Assembly (NCBI RefSeq): GCF_004802635.2
Contig: NZ_CP046052.1
Coordinates: 2,232,001-2,296,000, forward strand
Source: Methylocystis heyeri
GTDB lineage: Bacteria; Pseudomonadota; Alphaproteobacteria; Rhizobiales; Beijerinckiaceae
Direction: 5' to 3'
DNA: 64,000 nt
Both the position numbers and the translations under genes were made by a program. Each line of letters begins with the position of its first letter. The first letter of the stretch is position 1. Below, piece by piece: positions 1 through 9,581 of the stretch. The notes below the pieces were generated by a model. The model did not search any database. It saw only the letters and a program-made list of their open reading frames with translations, and had not been told where the DNA came from.

Positions 1-2
1 GC

Positions 3-1463
3 TACCACATGCAGGCGCAGGGACTCGACTGGCGCGTCGTGTCGAGCAAATGCGTCGTCCGAAGCGATCCGAGGCTGCTGGAGCAGATTCTACGCAACCT
101 GCTCTCCAACGCCTTGAAATTTACGACGAGCGGAAAAGTCCTGCTTGGTTGCCGTCGACGCGGCGACACGATGCGAATCGAAGTCTGGGACACGGGCCCG
201 GGAATTGCCGAGGAAGATCGTCTGACGATTTTCGAGGAGTTCCATCAGATCAACAATCCGGCAAGAGAGCGCAGCAAGGGGTTAGGCCTTGGTCTTGCGA
301 TCGTGCAGCGATTGTCCAGTCTGCTCAGCCATCCGATCGATCTGAAATCGCTCCCGGGGTGCGGCTCGATGTTCAGCATCTGCGTGCCGATCGCGGCCCG
401 CGCAAACACCCCCTTGAACTTCACCCGACGAGGCTCGACGAGCGAACACGCGAAAGGGAGCGCTTCGATCCTAGTCATTGAAGATGATCCATCCATTCGC
501 GAGCTTCTCGATATGCTTCTTCGCGGTGCTGGCCATCGTCCGATCGCCGCCGCCGATGGCGTCGCGGCGCTAGCTTCGACAGAGCAGCCGGACATCGTCG
601 TCGCCGATTTCAAGCTTCCGAACGGGCCGAGCGGCGTCGAGGTCGTCGTAAAGCTACGAGAGAAATTCCAACGGGAAATTCCCGCTATTGTTTTGACGGG
701 GGACATTTCCACGCAAACCCTGCGGGCCATCGCCAATCTCGGTTGCACGCATCTCGACAAGCCGGTGGAGACGGCGGAGCTTTTGCGAGCCATCGCACAT
801 TTTCTTCCTGCGCCGACGCCAATTGCCACGCCCGACACGGAGACGAAGCCGTCGAACGGACATTCGTCCGCGACCATATTTGTCGTCGACGACGACGCTG
901 GTGTGCGAGATGCTGTCAGAGAGATGCTCGAAGCGCACGGTTGGTCGGTCGCGACTTTCTCGAGTTGCGAAGCGTTCCTCCAAACGCGGCGTCCAGAGAA
1001 GGAAGGATGCCTGGTGATCGACGCGGTTCTGCCGGGAATGAACGGCTTCGAGCTGCTGGCGCGGCTCAAAGCGGATAAGCTGACGCTGCCGTCGATCATG
1101 ATCACTGCAAATGGCGACGTATCGACGGCTGTAAAGGCTATGCGAGCCGGAGCCTCGGATTTTATCGAGAAGCCGTTCGGACATGAGGAGCTCATCGCCA
1201 GCATCGCGCATGCGCTGGAGCAAAATGCGCAATCCGGTCCATCGTACGAACGGCGCACGGCCGCCGCCGCGCAACTCGACGGTTTGACCAAGCGTCAACG
1301 AGAAATTCTGAAGCTCGTGCTCGCGGGGCATCCCAGCAAGAACATCGCCGCGGATCTCGGCGTCAGCCAGCGCACGATCGAGAACCATCGCGCCGCCATA
1401 ATGCGGAAGACCAAATCGCGCTCCATTCCTGCGCTGATCCGCTTGGCGATCGCGGCGGACTGA
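3..1463 (+). CDS. Hybrid histidine kinase, C-terminal part (HATPase-REC-REC-LuxR), 5' end outside window
   Basis: The reading frame is already open at the left edge, so the first ATG (position 9) is not the true start. What is visible is the end of a kinase ATPase domain (N box NLLSNALK, DTGPGIAEED, then GLGLGLAIVQ), a receiver domain with phospho-acceptor Asp about residue 200 (VVADFKLPN) and Lys 251, a second receiver with Asp 338 (CLVIDAVLPG) and Lys 388, and a C-terminal LuxR/FixJ helix-turn-helix (LTKRQREIL, IAADLGVSQRTIENH). The layout and wording match the last 480 residues of the large fusion at 14134-18522, so the two are paralogues. A kinase fused to its own DNA-binding output suggests direct control of transcription; the signal is unknown because the sensor part is missing. 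Confidence 0.9.
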   Translation, partial: YHMQAQGLDWRVVSSKCVVRSDPRLLEQILRNLLSNALKFTTSGKVLLGCRRRGDTMRIEVWDTGPGIAEEDRLTIFEEFHQINNPARERSKGLGLGLAIVQRLSSLLSHPIDLKSLPGCGSMFSICVPIAARANTPLNFTRRGSTSEHAKGSASILVIEDDPSIRELLDMLLRGAGHRPIAAADGVAALASTEQPDIVVADFKLPNGPSGVEVVVKLREKFQREIPAIVLTGDISTQTLRAIANLGCTHLDKPVETAELLRAIAHFLPAPTPIATPDTETKPSNGHSSATIFVVDDDAGVRDAVREMLEAHGWSVATFSSCEAFLQTRRPEKEGCLVIDAVLPGMNGFELLARLKADKLTLPSIMITANGDVSTAVKAMRAGASDFIEKPFGHEELIASIAHALEQNAQSGPSYERRTAAAAQLDGLTKRQREILKLVLAGHPSKNIAADLGVSQRTIENHRAAIMRKTKSRSIPALIRLAIAAD

Positions 1464-1505
1464 GATCGACTGGAGCAACTGAACGGACGCGCGAAGGCCG
1501 CCCGC

Positions 1506-1862
1506 TTACTCTCGAACGCGAAGTTGGCGGCTAAAAGCGCCCCCTGTGGACGACGGCAAGGATACGATCGGCGCGAGTGCGTTCACGCAAGGGACGCATG
1601 TCCCTCCGAAGCCTTCTTCAAAAAGCCGTCGCAACACAATGAGTAGATCCGCCGCTTTCTGTGACGCGCCTAGATCGACATAAACGCGGATGTCCGCGAC
1701 GATCATGTCGCGCACGCCCTCCCAGCCTCTTTCATGGTGAAGCAAATAGGCGGCGCGAAGAGAATTATGTCTGGCGCTTGGCGTCACGCCCAGCACAATT
1801 TCCTGCGAGCCAAGACCGGAGAGCGCAGCGCATTGTGAAACCGTAATTTGTTGGGATGTCAT
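1506..1862 (-). CDS. Conserved hypothetical small protein
   Basis: A 118-residue product using the ATG at 1862, which has a GAGAGA ribosome-binding site a few bases upstream; a longer reading from 1907 lacks a site. The protein is soluble, with no signal peptide or membrane segment. Its central part (HHERGWEGVRDMIVADI, followed by LGASQKAADLLIVLRRL) reads as amphipathic helices. I do not recognise a characterised family. It converges on the kinase gene to its left and is divergent from the csbD-like gene to its right, so it is probably a single-gene unit. Confidence 0.6.
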   Translation of the reverse strand: MTSQQITVSQCAALSGLGSQEIVLGVTPSARHNSLRAAYLLHHERGWEGVRDMIVADIRVYVDLGASQKAADLLIVLRRLFEEGFGGTCVPCVNALAPIVSLPSSTGGAFSRQLRVRE

Positions 1863-2163
1863 TGCGGATCTCTCTTCGCAGGGTTGAATGACCTTTCTGC
1901 GGATCACTCCATTCGTAGGCGGCGCACAGCCGCGGCGTCATGATGAAGGATTACAACCTCGTTCCACCGTAGAACTCGGGTCGGAAGCATCCCAACCTCG
2001 GAAACTACTCAGCCGATTCCACTTCTAACGGACCGCTGCGGCTTCTTCAGCGAAGGGCGGTCGAGCCGGCAGCGCGACGCGCTAAGTAGTTTCCGACGCT
2101 GCAAACATCCGCCGATCTCTATTACCCATTTGATCGGCAATTGAACCGAACGGAGATTGTGAC
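1863..2163. other. Intergenic region, divergent promoters likely
   Basis: About 300 bases between two divergently read genes. No coding remnant was seen. It should hold the promoter of the minus-strand hypothetical gene and that of the csbD-like gene, but I cannot assign clear -35/-10 boxes. Confidence 0.4.
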
Positions 2164-2358
2164 ATGGACAAAGAAAACATTAAGGGCGCCGCCCAAAAGA
2201 TCAAAGGCAAGGTTGAGGAAGTCGTGGGCAAAGCTCTCGGCGACAAGGATCTTGAGCTTCATGGGAAAGCCGACCAGCTCGGCGGTGCGGTGCGCGATGC
2301 GGTAGGAACCGCGAAAGACACTGTGAAGGATGCGATCAACGAAACCGCCAAGCCCTAA
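2164..2358 (+). CDS. CsbD family stress-response protein
   Basis: A 64-residue hydrophilic Lys/Asp-rich protein with the family signature: NIKGAAQKIKGKVEEVVGKA near the N-terminus, then a KADQLGGAVRDAVGTAKD helix. CsbD proteins are small, abundant general-stress proteins (SigB-controlled in Bacillus) of unknown biochemical function. A GGAGA motif precedes the ATG. It is followed about 200 bases later by a DUF3096 gene; the same two families occur together again at 20136-21016, so they seem to form a repeated stress module here. Confidence 0.9.
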   Translation: MDKENIKGAAQKIKGKVEEVVGKALGDKDLELHGKADQLGGAVRDAVGTAKDTVKDAINETAKP

Positions 2359-2562
2359 TCGGCAGAAATCGGCGCGGCAATCATGCTCGTTGACGTGTAT
2401 CCTGCTCGGCGTTCGTATCGATTGTTGAGCCGGTCGAGAGGTCCGAGTCATCGGCGCCTAAACCGGAGCGAAGTCCTTCGATCTGGATTTCGCTTCGGCA
2501 AGGCAGAATCCAACCCGAATAGCCTCCGGCTTTTCAAGATATTGCTTTTGGAGCGACAGACC

Positions 2563-2706
2563 ATGACCCTCACCGTTGCGCATTTGCAGCCGATCGTCTC
2601 CCTCCTCGCAGGCATTCTCATTTTGATCATGCCCGGGCTTCTCAATTATATCGTGGCGATCTTCTTGATCGTGTCGGGAGTGCTTGGGCTTGGGCTGTTT
2701 CGCTGA
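2563..2706 (+). CDS. DUF3096 family small membrane protein
   Basis: A 47-residue protein starting at the ATG at 2563; the longer open frame from 2383 has an arginine-rich, non-homologous leader and is rejected. It starts with AHLQPIVSLLAGI and continues with two hydrophobic stretches (LLAGILILIMPGLL and YIVAIFLIVSGVLGLG), so it is probably a two-helix membrane hairpin. It is nearly identical in layout to the second copy at 20136-20279. Family function is unknown; genes of this type often sit among stress genes, as here. Confidence 0.85.
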   Translation: MTLTVAHLQPIVSLLAGILILIMPGLLNYIVAIFLIVSGVLGLGLFR

Positions 2707-2907
2707 AGCCGCCTTGCCGTCGAGCTTCTGAAGAGTGGTAGATTTTTTCAGTTCGAGCGCTTCGAACACAGTGTGATTCGGGAGCAACGTGTCACGTTGC
2801 GATCGACGCGTCGGTGTCGGTTCACCAGCGTCAGGCGCCTATCCAAAACAACCGCCTATCCAAAACAAGCGGCGTCGTTACGCAGCGTCGTCATGGAGGA
2901 AGAAACA

Positions 2908-3213
2908 ATGAAACTTATGCGCGCATCCTTCGCCACCGTCACTCTTGCGGGCGTTATCTCTTCCCAACTCGCATTTGCGGAAACGCCGGCGCCCCCCGCG
3001 AGAAATCCCGCGACGCCTTCTACTACGCCAGCGCCTGCGGAGCCTGCCGTTGCAAAGAGGATTGAAACTTGGACAGAAAAGGAATGGAGTGAAGCGGTGA
3101 AGGAATGGTCCAAGGACGAAGCGAAATGGGCGAGCTGCAAGGAAAAGTCGGAGGCCCAGAAGCTATCTGGACGAAAGAGTTGGTCATTTCTTTATACATG
3201 CATGACGGAGTGA
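2908..3213 (+). CDS. Small exported hypothetical protein
   Basis: A 101-residue product. The chosen ATG at 2908 has a strong GGAGGAAG ribosome-binding site 6-13 bases upstream and gives a clean Sec signal peptide (charged start, hydrophobic core to about residue 22, cleavage after AFA). The mature part has a Pro/Ala/Thr-rich linker (residues 25-48) and then a charged region with repeated WTEKEWSEA / KEWSKDEAKW elements and two cysteines (ASCKEK, LYTCM) that could form a disulfide in the periplasm. No known domain was recognised. The longer frame from 2773 has no signal peptide and is less likely. Confidence 0.7.
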   Translation: MKLMRASFATVTLAGVISSQLAFAETPAPPARNPATPSTTPAPAEPAVAKRIETWTEKEWSEAVKEWSKDEAKWASCKEKSEAQKLSGRKSWSFLYTCMTE

Positions 3214-3717
3214 AGGCGCGCCATGTCTAGTGGGGCGATGGGACTGGTGGGAACTCGGCTGTGAAATTGCTTCAGAAACGGGCAAGCCTAAGGGGGCCCG
3301 GTTCGATGCAAGCGTGATCGCCCACTCGGAGCAATTAATCTATACAAACTAATAGGTACAGCCCGACTGAAGCCGGGGGCTCGGTTCGGTGCAAATTCAC
3401 AGACTCGCGGTTGCCGCCGTCAGGCCCCGCAGAGGACTTCCACCTCCAATCCAATGCCCATGCCAGGCACACCTGGTCGGGCTACGCCCTCCCGACGCCG
3501 CGGCAAATTCGAAACGCCCCGCGTTCAGCAACACCCGGCAGAGATCCACTCAAAATCCGCGGGGACCTGTCCAATTAACCGGGGCCAGCTCTGTCGATCC
3601 ACCGAAGGCCCCACAACTCTGTTTCCCAAGGTATCGTGGACTCCGCTTCGGCTGAAATCCGGAACCCCGGCGCAGGTGGAGCGTTCCTGTGAGGAATCTC
3701 GAGTTACGGGGCCTTCA
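3214..3717. other. Intergenic region without a recognised gene
   Basis: About 500 bases. Short open frames exist on both strands, including an in-frame 88-codon extension of the downstream cytochrome gene, but none has a recognisable protein signature. An AT-rich patch near 3336-3358 could be part of a promoter for the cytochrome gene. Confidence 0.4.
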
Positions 3718-5304
3718 ATGTCACTCGATTTAAGAAGGATATACTGGAAAACCCTGGCGGGGGTCACTCCTGCTGTCGCGCTCGGCGCTCTTGCCGGCAG
3801 CGTGGCGCCGCTTACCGCTTCCGAGAGCGCGAGATCTCAACCGCCCGCTGACGCAGCGCGCGCAGCAGATGCAGTCGCAGTGGCGCAGACTCCCAAGGAA
3901 ACTCCAGTGGAGCGGCCGGAACAGAAGAAAACGGCCCACGACCTCTCCGATGTCTTCAAACCGAGCAATGCGTCGCCTTCATCGGAGGCATTGGTTGATC
4001 AGCAAGATCGCGGACAAATGCACGGTTTCGACTTCTACCGCGACCCCCTTGGCGCGATGAAGCCCGGGGTGACGTTTGAGGACATTTATAAGGCGGGCGT
4101 CGCGACCAAGCCAAAGGTCATGGCCGCCCAACGCAAGCTTCTCGAAAGCCGTTACAACCTTGAACCGAAGCTCGACCCGGCTGTCAAAATGTCGCGCGGC
4201 AAACCCGTCGCGGTGGGTCCTACGGCGAAACTGCCGGCGGGAATGAAATGGGAAGCGCTGGCCGAGTTGAGCCCGGCCGAGATTCGCGAGCGGGACATCT
4301 TCCCTTACAGGGCGCTGCCTCACGTAGCGCAAGGAGGTGGGCTGGGCGGCCAAGTCTTTCCCCAAATGCAAATCAAGATGTTTCCGCGGTTGGAGCGATA
4401 CGACGTCGAGTTCGATCTTCCCGAGGCCTTTCTGCCCGAGTTTCCCCCGGCGATGTTTCTGCAGAACCGGCCGGAGCTCGGCGACGTCTCAAGAGGTGAA
4501 GTGGTCTCGATCAACAATTACTACAGCTTATTCAAAGACATCTTGACGCCTGTGCAGCTGGATGGCTTGCGTCTATTGCTGACGCCGTTCCCTCAAGAAG
4601 AGTTCAACCCAACCGACGATCGGAAGACTGCTCAGCCCAGCTTGGGAGTTGCGTGCCTTGATTGCCATGTGAACGGCCACACGAGCGGTCAGTTCCACAT
4701 CAATCCAGACATACGGCCTGAGCAGCGGCGCTTGCGGCTTGACACCGTCAGTCTGCGGGGCCTGTTCAATCAGCAAATTCACGGGTCGAAGCGGAGCTTA
4801 CGTTCGGTCGAAGACTTTACCGAGTTTGAGCAGCGAACCGCGTACTTTAATGGCGACGAGATTCACGCCATCAAGAAGGGCATGAACATTCTGGACCGGA
4901 TCCAGGTGTCGCACATGGCCCAGATGCAGAACATGTTCGATTTTCCGCCGGCTCCGAAACTAGCTGTCACGGGCAGGCTCGACCCAGCGAAGGCCACCGT
5001 CAGCGAAATCGCGGGCGAGAAACTGTTTTTTGGCAAAGCGCAGTGCTCCTCCTGTCATCCGGCGCCGTTTTACCTCGACAACCAGATGCACGACCTCCAC
5101 GTCGAGCGATTCGTGAAAAACGAAGCTGGAGATGGACCAATTAAGGCGTTCACGCTACGGGGCATCAAGGACAGCCCGCCGTATTTCCACGACGGCCGGC
5201 TTTTGACACTGGAAGACACAGTGGAGTTCTTCAACCTCGTCCTTGAACTCAAACTCACTCCCGACGAAAAGCAAGATCTGGTTGACTTCCTGCGACAGCT
5301 GTAG
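3718..5304 (+). CDS. Di-haem cytochrome c, cytochrome-c-peroxidase-like
   Basis: A 528-residue exported protein. I chose the ATG at 3718 because it is followed by a signal-peptide-like segment (basic start, hydrophobic residues 12-30) and a Pro/Ala-rich linker; the open frame extends to 3454 without homology. Two c-type haem motifs are visible, CLDCH (residues 313-317) and CSSCH (443-447), and the C-terminal part (FTLRGIKDSPPYFHDGRLLTLEDTVEFFN) is the typical end of the bacterial di-haem peroxidase/MauG superfamily. The N-terminal 300 residues are longer than in classic CcpA and are not assigned. It probably acts in the periplasm in electron transfer or oxidation; the substrate cannot be read from sequence. 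Confidence 0.8.
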   Translation: MSLDLRRIYWKTLAGVTPAVALGALAGSVAPLTASESARSQPPADAARAADAVAVAQTPKETPVERPEQKKTAHDLSDVFKPSNASPSSEALVDQQDRGQMHGFDFYRDPLGAMKPGVTFEDIYKAGVATKPKVMAAQRKLLESRYNLEPKLDPAVKMSRGKPVAVGPTAKLPAGMKWEALAELSPAEIRERDIFPYRALPHVAQGGGLGGQVFPQMQIKMFPRLERYDVEFDLPEAFLPEFPPAMFLQNRPELGDVSRGEVVSINNYYSLFKDILTPVQLDGLRLLLTPFPQEEFNPTDDRKTAQPSLGVACLDCHVNGHTSGQFHINPDIRPEQRRLRLDTVSLRGLFNQQIHGSKRSLRSVEDFTEFEQRTAYFNGDEIHAIKKGMNILDRIQVSHMAQMQNMFDFPPAPKLAVTGRLDPAKATVSEIAGEKLFFGKAQCSSCHPAPFYLDNQMHDLHVERFVKNEAGDGPIKAFTLRGIKDSPPYFHDGRLLTLEDTVEFFNLVLELKLTPDEKQDLVDFLRQL

Positions 5305-5381
5305 GGTCGGCTCTGGTGCAAAGAGCGGAAGCGGGGCGTGCCGCCGCTCCGATCGGTATCGCCCACAAGATGCTGATTTAG

Positions 5382-5992
5382 CGCACGGCGATCTATATCT
5401 TCCGCGCCGTCTTTGTCGTGTTCTTCGGTTCCGCCAAGCTCGAACCCACCGGCCAGACCGGCTGGCGCATCGCCATCCCGTTGGTCGTAATCTCGATCCT
5501 CGCGCTGGTCGCCGGCTTCGTCGGGATCCCGCCCTATCTCGGCAACGCGCCGGCCTTTTCCCGCCTCATGCAATCTGCGCTGCCGGCCCCGCCAGCGACG
5601 GTCTCGGCGGGATCAAGCCTTGAGATCATACTGTCGGCGATCGCGGCCGTGGTCGCCGTACTGGGCGTGGGCATCGCCTATATCGCGTTCTGCCGACGGC
5701 CCCCTTCCTGGAAGCGCTGGTTCAGTCGCCGGCGAGGCTTTCCTTGCAACACTTCTGGGAAACCGACTGGGGATTCGATTGGCTGTATGATCGGACCCTG
5801 GTCCGGCCATTTCTCTGGGTGGCCCGATAAGACCAGTCCGATGTCATCGACCGCTTCTACAGCGGCCTGGCATCGCTGACCCGGGCCGCCTATCGGCAAC
5901 TCAGCGAATCGGAGACCGGCCAGTTACGCCGGTACGCGGCGGGGATCACGGCGGGCTCCATTGTCCTCGTCGCGATCCTGGTGTTCGCATGA
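5382..5992 (+). pseudogene. nuoL: nuoL remnant (NADH dehydrogenase subunit L, C-terminal end only)
   Basis: The frame beginning after the stop at 5379 encodes the C-terminal NuoL segment (AIYIFRAVFVVFFGSAKLEP, then IPLVVISILALVAGFVGIP). Near 5700 the NuoL signal jumps frame (FLEALVQSPARLSLQHFW), an in-frame TAA interrupts it after LWVAR, and it resumes as SDVIDRFYSGLASLTRAAY and ends at the TGA overlapping the next ATG. Only about 200 of roughly 650 codons remain, with a frameshift and a stop. The ATGA overlap with the nuoM fragment shows the ancestral nuoL-nuoM order. Confidence 0.85.
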
Positions 5993-6562
5993 TCCTGCGC
6001 GGCCTCATTCTCACGCCAATTGTCGACGACGCGCTCGCGGGGTTCAGCGGGCGTCGCAACAATGCTTTGTCGCGCTGGCTGTCGCTTGCCTGTTTGGCGA
6101 TCTATCTCGTGCTGGTCATGGTGCTGTGGACGACGCAAGACAGCGCTGCAATCACACCTAATGGGACATGGCTCGCTCAGATCGATTGGCCTTGGATTCC
6201 GCAACCCGGCATCCGGCTTCATCTTGGCCTCGACGGTCTGAGCCTGTTACTGATCCTACTTACCCTCGGACTCGGCATCATGTCGGTGATCGCTTCCTGG
6301 AGCGAGATCACCGAACGTGTGGGCTTCTTCCACTTCAATCTGATATTGACCTTGGCCGGCGTCATCAGCGTCATTCTGGCGCTCGACCTCTTCCTGTTCT
6401 TCTTTTTCTGGGAATTGATGCTGGTTCCGATTTACTTCCTGATCGCCGTCTGGGGCCACGAACGCCGGATCTACGCACCAATCAAATTCTTCTTATTCAC
6501 CCAGGGAAGTGGTTTGCTGATGTTCGCCGCTATTGTAGCACTCACAATCTTCAATTACCGCC
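5989..6562 (+). pseudogene. nuoM: nuoM remnant (N-terminal part), fused into nuoN
   Basis: The ATG at 5989 opens a frame encoding the first 190 or so residues of NuoM: membrane helices, the conserved LHLGLDGLSLLLILLT and FFFFFWELMLVPIYFLIAVWG segments, and [16 protein letters not shown]. At about 6560 homology stops abruptly and NuoN sequence begins in another frame, so some 300 codons of nuoM and the start of nuoN have been deleted. The product cannot be a functional antiporter-like subunit of complex I. Confidence 0.85.
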
Positions 6563-7745
6563 ATGTCCTACGGCTATCTCGCGGTACGCCGTGAGCAACC
6601 GGAGGAATTCAATCTGCTCGTGCTGGTGGCGACACTCGGCGCAGCCGCGCTGGTGGCCAGTGATCACTTCGCGTCGTTCTTTCTCGGCCTCAAGACGCTC
6701 AGCATCTCGCTACTCGGCTTGATCGCCGATCCGTGCGGCCATGAAAACCCCATAGAGGCCGGCGTCAAATACGTGATTTTGGCCGGAGTTTCCTCGGCAC
6801 TTCTGCTATTCGGCATGGCCCTGGTCTATGCTCGGCTGGGAACCCTGGAATTCGACCGGATCGCGGCGTTGCTAAGCACGACCGATTCGGCTTCACCCGA
6901 CCTTTACTGGCTAACCGGTCTCGCCCTCACCTTCACGGGTATAGGCTTCAAACTGTCGGTCGTGCCATTCCACATGTGGGCGCCTGATGTCTATCAGGGA
7001 GCGCCAGCCCCGGCGGCAGCCTTTGTTGCCGTCGTCTCCAAAAGTGCGATGTTCGCCCTTCTGCTGCGCTGTTTTTTACCGCCAACGCCTACGGCTTCGG
7101 TCAGGTGCCGATGATGATCGAGATCGTCGCCATTGCCTCGATACTGGTCGGCAATCTTGCTCGCGCTGCTGCAGACCAACATCAAGCGGATCCTAGCCTA
7201 TTCGTCGATTGCGCACATTGGCTATCTGCTGGTCGCCTCTCTTGCCGGCGGCGCGCTGCAGGGCGAGGCCGTGACCTATTATCTCGTCGCTTACGTGGTG
7301 ATGACCTTGGGGGCCTTCGGCATCATCACCGGGTTGTCCGCGTCGAGCGCCACAGCCGAGATCGAGGAGCTCGATGAGTATCGCGGCCTGATCTGGCGGC
7401 GCCCGTGGCTCGGCGGCGCCTTCGCCGCGATGCTGCTGTCGCTCGCGGGAATCCCGCTGACGATGGGGTTCATCGGCAAGATCTACGCGATTGCCGCCGG
7501 AGTCAGCTCCGCGATGTGGCCGGCGGTCTTCGCTCTCATCGTCGGCAGTATCCTCGGCTTGTTCTACTATCTGCGAGTCATCGTAGCGATATGTACGCCT
7601 ACTCCCGAAGGTGCGACCGCTTATGGCGGTGCAGTCCCACAGGCTGGCGGCGCAACGCTCGCGGTGCTCACCTTGGTCCTGATCTGGCTCGGCGTTTATC
7701 CGCCGCCGCTGATCCATCTTATCCAGGTAACCGTAACCGTGCCTT
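6563..7745 (+). pseudogene. nuoN: nuoN remnant, 5'-truncated and frameshifted
   Basis: NuoN sequence starts with [20 protein letters not shown] and [15 protein letters not shown] and continues through [20 protein letters not shown]. Near 7075-7100 the frame shifts ([16 protein letters not shown]), and near 7160 it shifts again to [20 protein letters not shown], followed by [14 protein letters not shown] and the last helix ([19 protein letters not shown]). The normal stop is gone. With a missing 5' third and two frameshifts this is a pseudogene. It converges on fdh. Confidence 0.85.
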
Positions 7746-7871
7746 GCCCTTGTCGTTACCCTTGCCTGGTCTGCCAAAGCGATCAGCAACCAGGTAATCG
7801 GCTCTGGAGTTCCGCGAACATTTGTGAGCGCAGGCGCTCTCCGCCCTCCACGATCTTGGCCGACACAGGGA

Positions 7872-9074
7872 TCACGCCTTGCCGAACCTTGCCGCCTCTT
7901 CCGAGCCCTTGGTGGCGTTTCCTTCGCTATACGAATACGCGCCGACGCCGGCGAGCTTGCCGCCCTGCACGACGATGTACTCGTTACGGATCGGCCGACC
8001 GTCGAAATAACACTCGAGTATTTCGCGCACGCCCGCTGCATAGCGTGTTTGTGCGGAGAGGCTCGTGCCGGAAATGTGCGGCGTCATCGCCTGATGCGGC
8101 ATCTTGCGCCACGGATGGTCCTTCGGCGCCGGCTGCGGGAACCACACGTCGCCCGCATAGCCCGCAATGTGACCGCTTTCCAGCGCCCGGACGATCGCAT
8201 TGGTTTCGACGAGCTTCCCGCGCGCCGTATTCACGATGTAAGCGCCGCGCTTGAAACACTTCAGCGTCTTCTCGTTGATCATATGCTCGGTTTCGGGGTG
8301 AAGCGGGCAGTTCAACGTCACGACGTCGCAGACCTTGGCGAGGCTCTCGAGGTTCGCGTGGTAAGTGAGGTTAAGCTCCTTCTCCACCGCCTCCGGCAGA
8401 CGATGCCGGTCCATGTAGTGCAGCCCGACATCGAAGGGCTTCAACAGGCGAAGAACGCGCAAGCCGATGCGGCCCGCCGCCACCGTGCCGACCTGCATGG
8501 CTTCAAGGTCGTAGGATCGAGACACAGCGTCGGCGATGTTCCAACCGCCGTTGACGATGATGTTGTGGGAGGGGATGAAATTGCGCACGAGCGCCAGGAT
8601 CGACATCACCACATGCTCGGCCACCGCGTGGCTGTTGCAGTAGGTCACCTCGGTGACGGTGACGCCATGCTTCATCGCCGCTTCGAGATCCGTGTGGTCG
8701 GAGCCGATGCCGGCGGTCACGATCATCTTGAGCTTCTTCGCCTTGGCGATCCGCTCGGCGGTCATATAGGCCGGCCAGAACGGCTGGGAGATGACGATCT
8801 CGGCATCGGGCAGCTCACGATCGAGCACGCTGTCGACGCCGTCCTTGCTGGAGGTGACCACGAGCTGGTGACCGTTCGACTCGAGATATTTGCGCAGGCC
8901 CAGCTCGCCCGACACGCTGCCGAGCAAGGTCCCCGGCCTGAAGTCGATCGCCTTCGGCGTCGGCAGAGTCTGACCATCGGGATAGACCTTAGGCTGCGGA
9001 CAGTCGTCGCGCGCATAGCTTTTCGGATAGCCGCCGACCGGATCGTCATAGAGCACACAAACAATCTTTGCCAT
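7872..9074 (-). CDS. fdh: NAD-dependent formate dehydrogenase
   Basis: A 400-residue protein closely resembling the cofactor-free formate dehydrogenases of methylotrophs (Pseudomonas sp. 101 type; D-2-hydroxyacid dehydrogenase fold). It oxidises formate to CO2 and yields NADH, the last step of C1 oxidation. Visible residues: Asn147 (TYCNS) in the formate site, the NAD-binding loop GTVAAGRIG (196-204), Asp222/Arg223 typical of NAD rather than NADP preference, catalytic Arg285 (NTARGK), and His333 (TPHISG). The ATG at 9074 has a GGAAGGAA ribosome-binding site; the 41-codon upstream extension is not conserved. It is transcribed alone, tail to tail with the nuo remnants. Length and all key residues are intact, so it should be active in the cytoplasm. 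Confidence 0.97.
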   Translation of the reverse strand: MAKIVCVLYDDPVGGYPKSYARDDCPQPKVYPDGQTLPTPKAIDFRPGTLLGSVSGELGLRKYLESNGHQLVVTSSKDGVDSVLDRELPDAEIVISQPFWPAYMTAERIAKAKKLKMIVTAGIGSDHTDLEAAMKHGVTVTEVTYCNSHAVAEHVVMSILALVRNFIPSHNIIVNGGWNIADAVSRSYDLEAMQVGTVAAGRIGLRVLRLLKPFDVGLHYMDRHRLPEAVEKELNLTYHANLESLAKVCDVVTLNCPLHPETEHMINEKTLKCFKRGAYIVNTARGKLVETNAIVRALESGHIAGYAGDVWFPQPAPKDHPWRKMPHQAMTPHISGTSLSAQTRYAAGVREILECYFDGRPIRNEYIVVQGGKLAGVGAYSYSEGNATKGSEEAARFGKA

Positions 9075-9581
9075 GAGCGCGTTCCTTCCTTTCCTGCGCG
9101 GCCGGCTCCTCGGCTGGCGGCTGCGCATCAAACGAATAATGTCAAATAAGCGATTGACGTCCTCTATCAATGATTGATGCAACCGGTATCGAGGCAATTC
9201 TCGAGCTTGATTTCACGAGCGCGGCGGCGAGCGGCGACGGTGGGTCGCCATCGGCGACCACCAGGTCGATCGCTTGTCCGGGCCTCTCTACGAGATCCAA
9301 TCCGATCAAGTCTGGAGCTCAACGCCTGCGCCGTTTGATTTTCTCGACCGAACTGCTAAAGCCTTGCATGCGATCACCTTGATGATCGCGTGGCAACTAA
9401 GACATGATCTCGAAAGGCTTTAGGCTTCGATCGACATGCAGCTGGAGCCGACCCGATGTCCGCTCGAGGTGCGGCAGGAGAGCCAAGCCCATAGTCTCTA
9501 AAGCCCGAATTGCCCGGCTGCGAGGTCGCTATCTATGGCGGCCTCGCACCCGATTGTCTAGGTGGACTGACGGGTGCGTTA
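9075..9581. other. Intergenic region upstream of fdh
   Basis: About 500 bases between fdh and the glycine-rich exported protein gene, both on the minus strand. It carries the fdh ribosome-binding site and presumably its promoter. Short plus-strand frames at 9170-9382 and 9404-9682 have no recognisable signature. Confidence 0.4.

Noticed and set aside
3214-3717. A possible 5' extension of the cytochrome gene or a separate 88-residue gene
   Set aside because: The extension precedes a good signal peptide and has random composition; the short frame has no signature.
7824-9149. A 441-codon plus-strand frame opposite formate dehydrogenase
   Set aside because: His/Arg/Asp-rich antisense translation with no homology; the minus strand encodes fdh with every catalytic residue.
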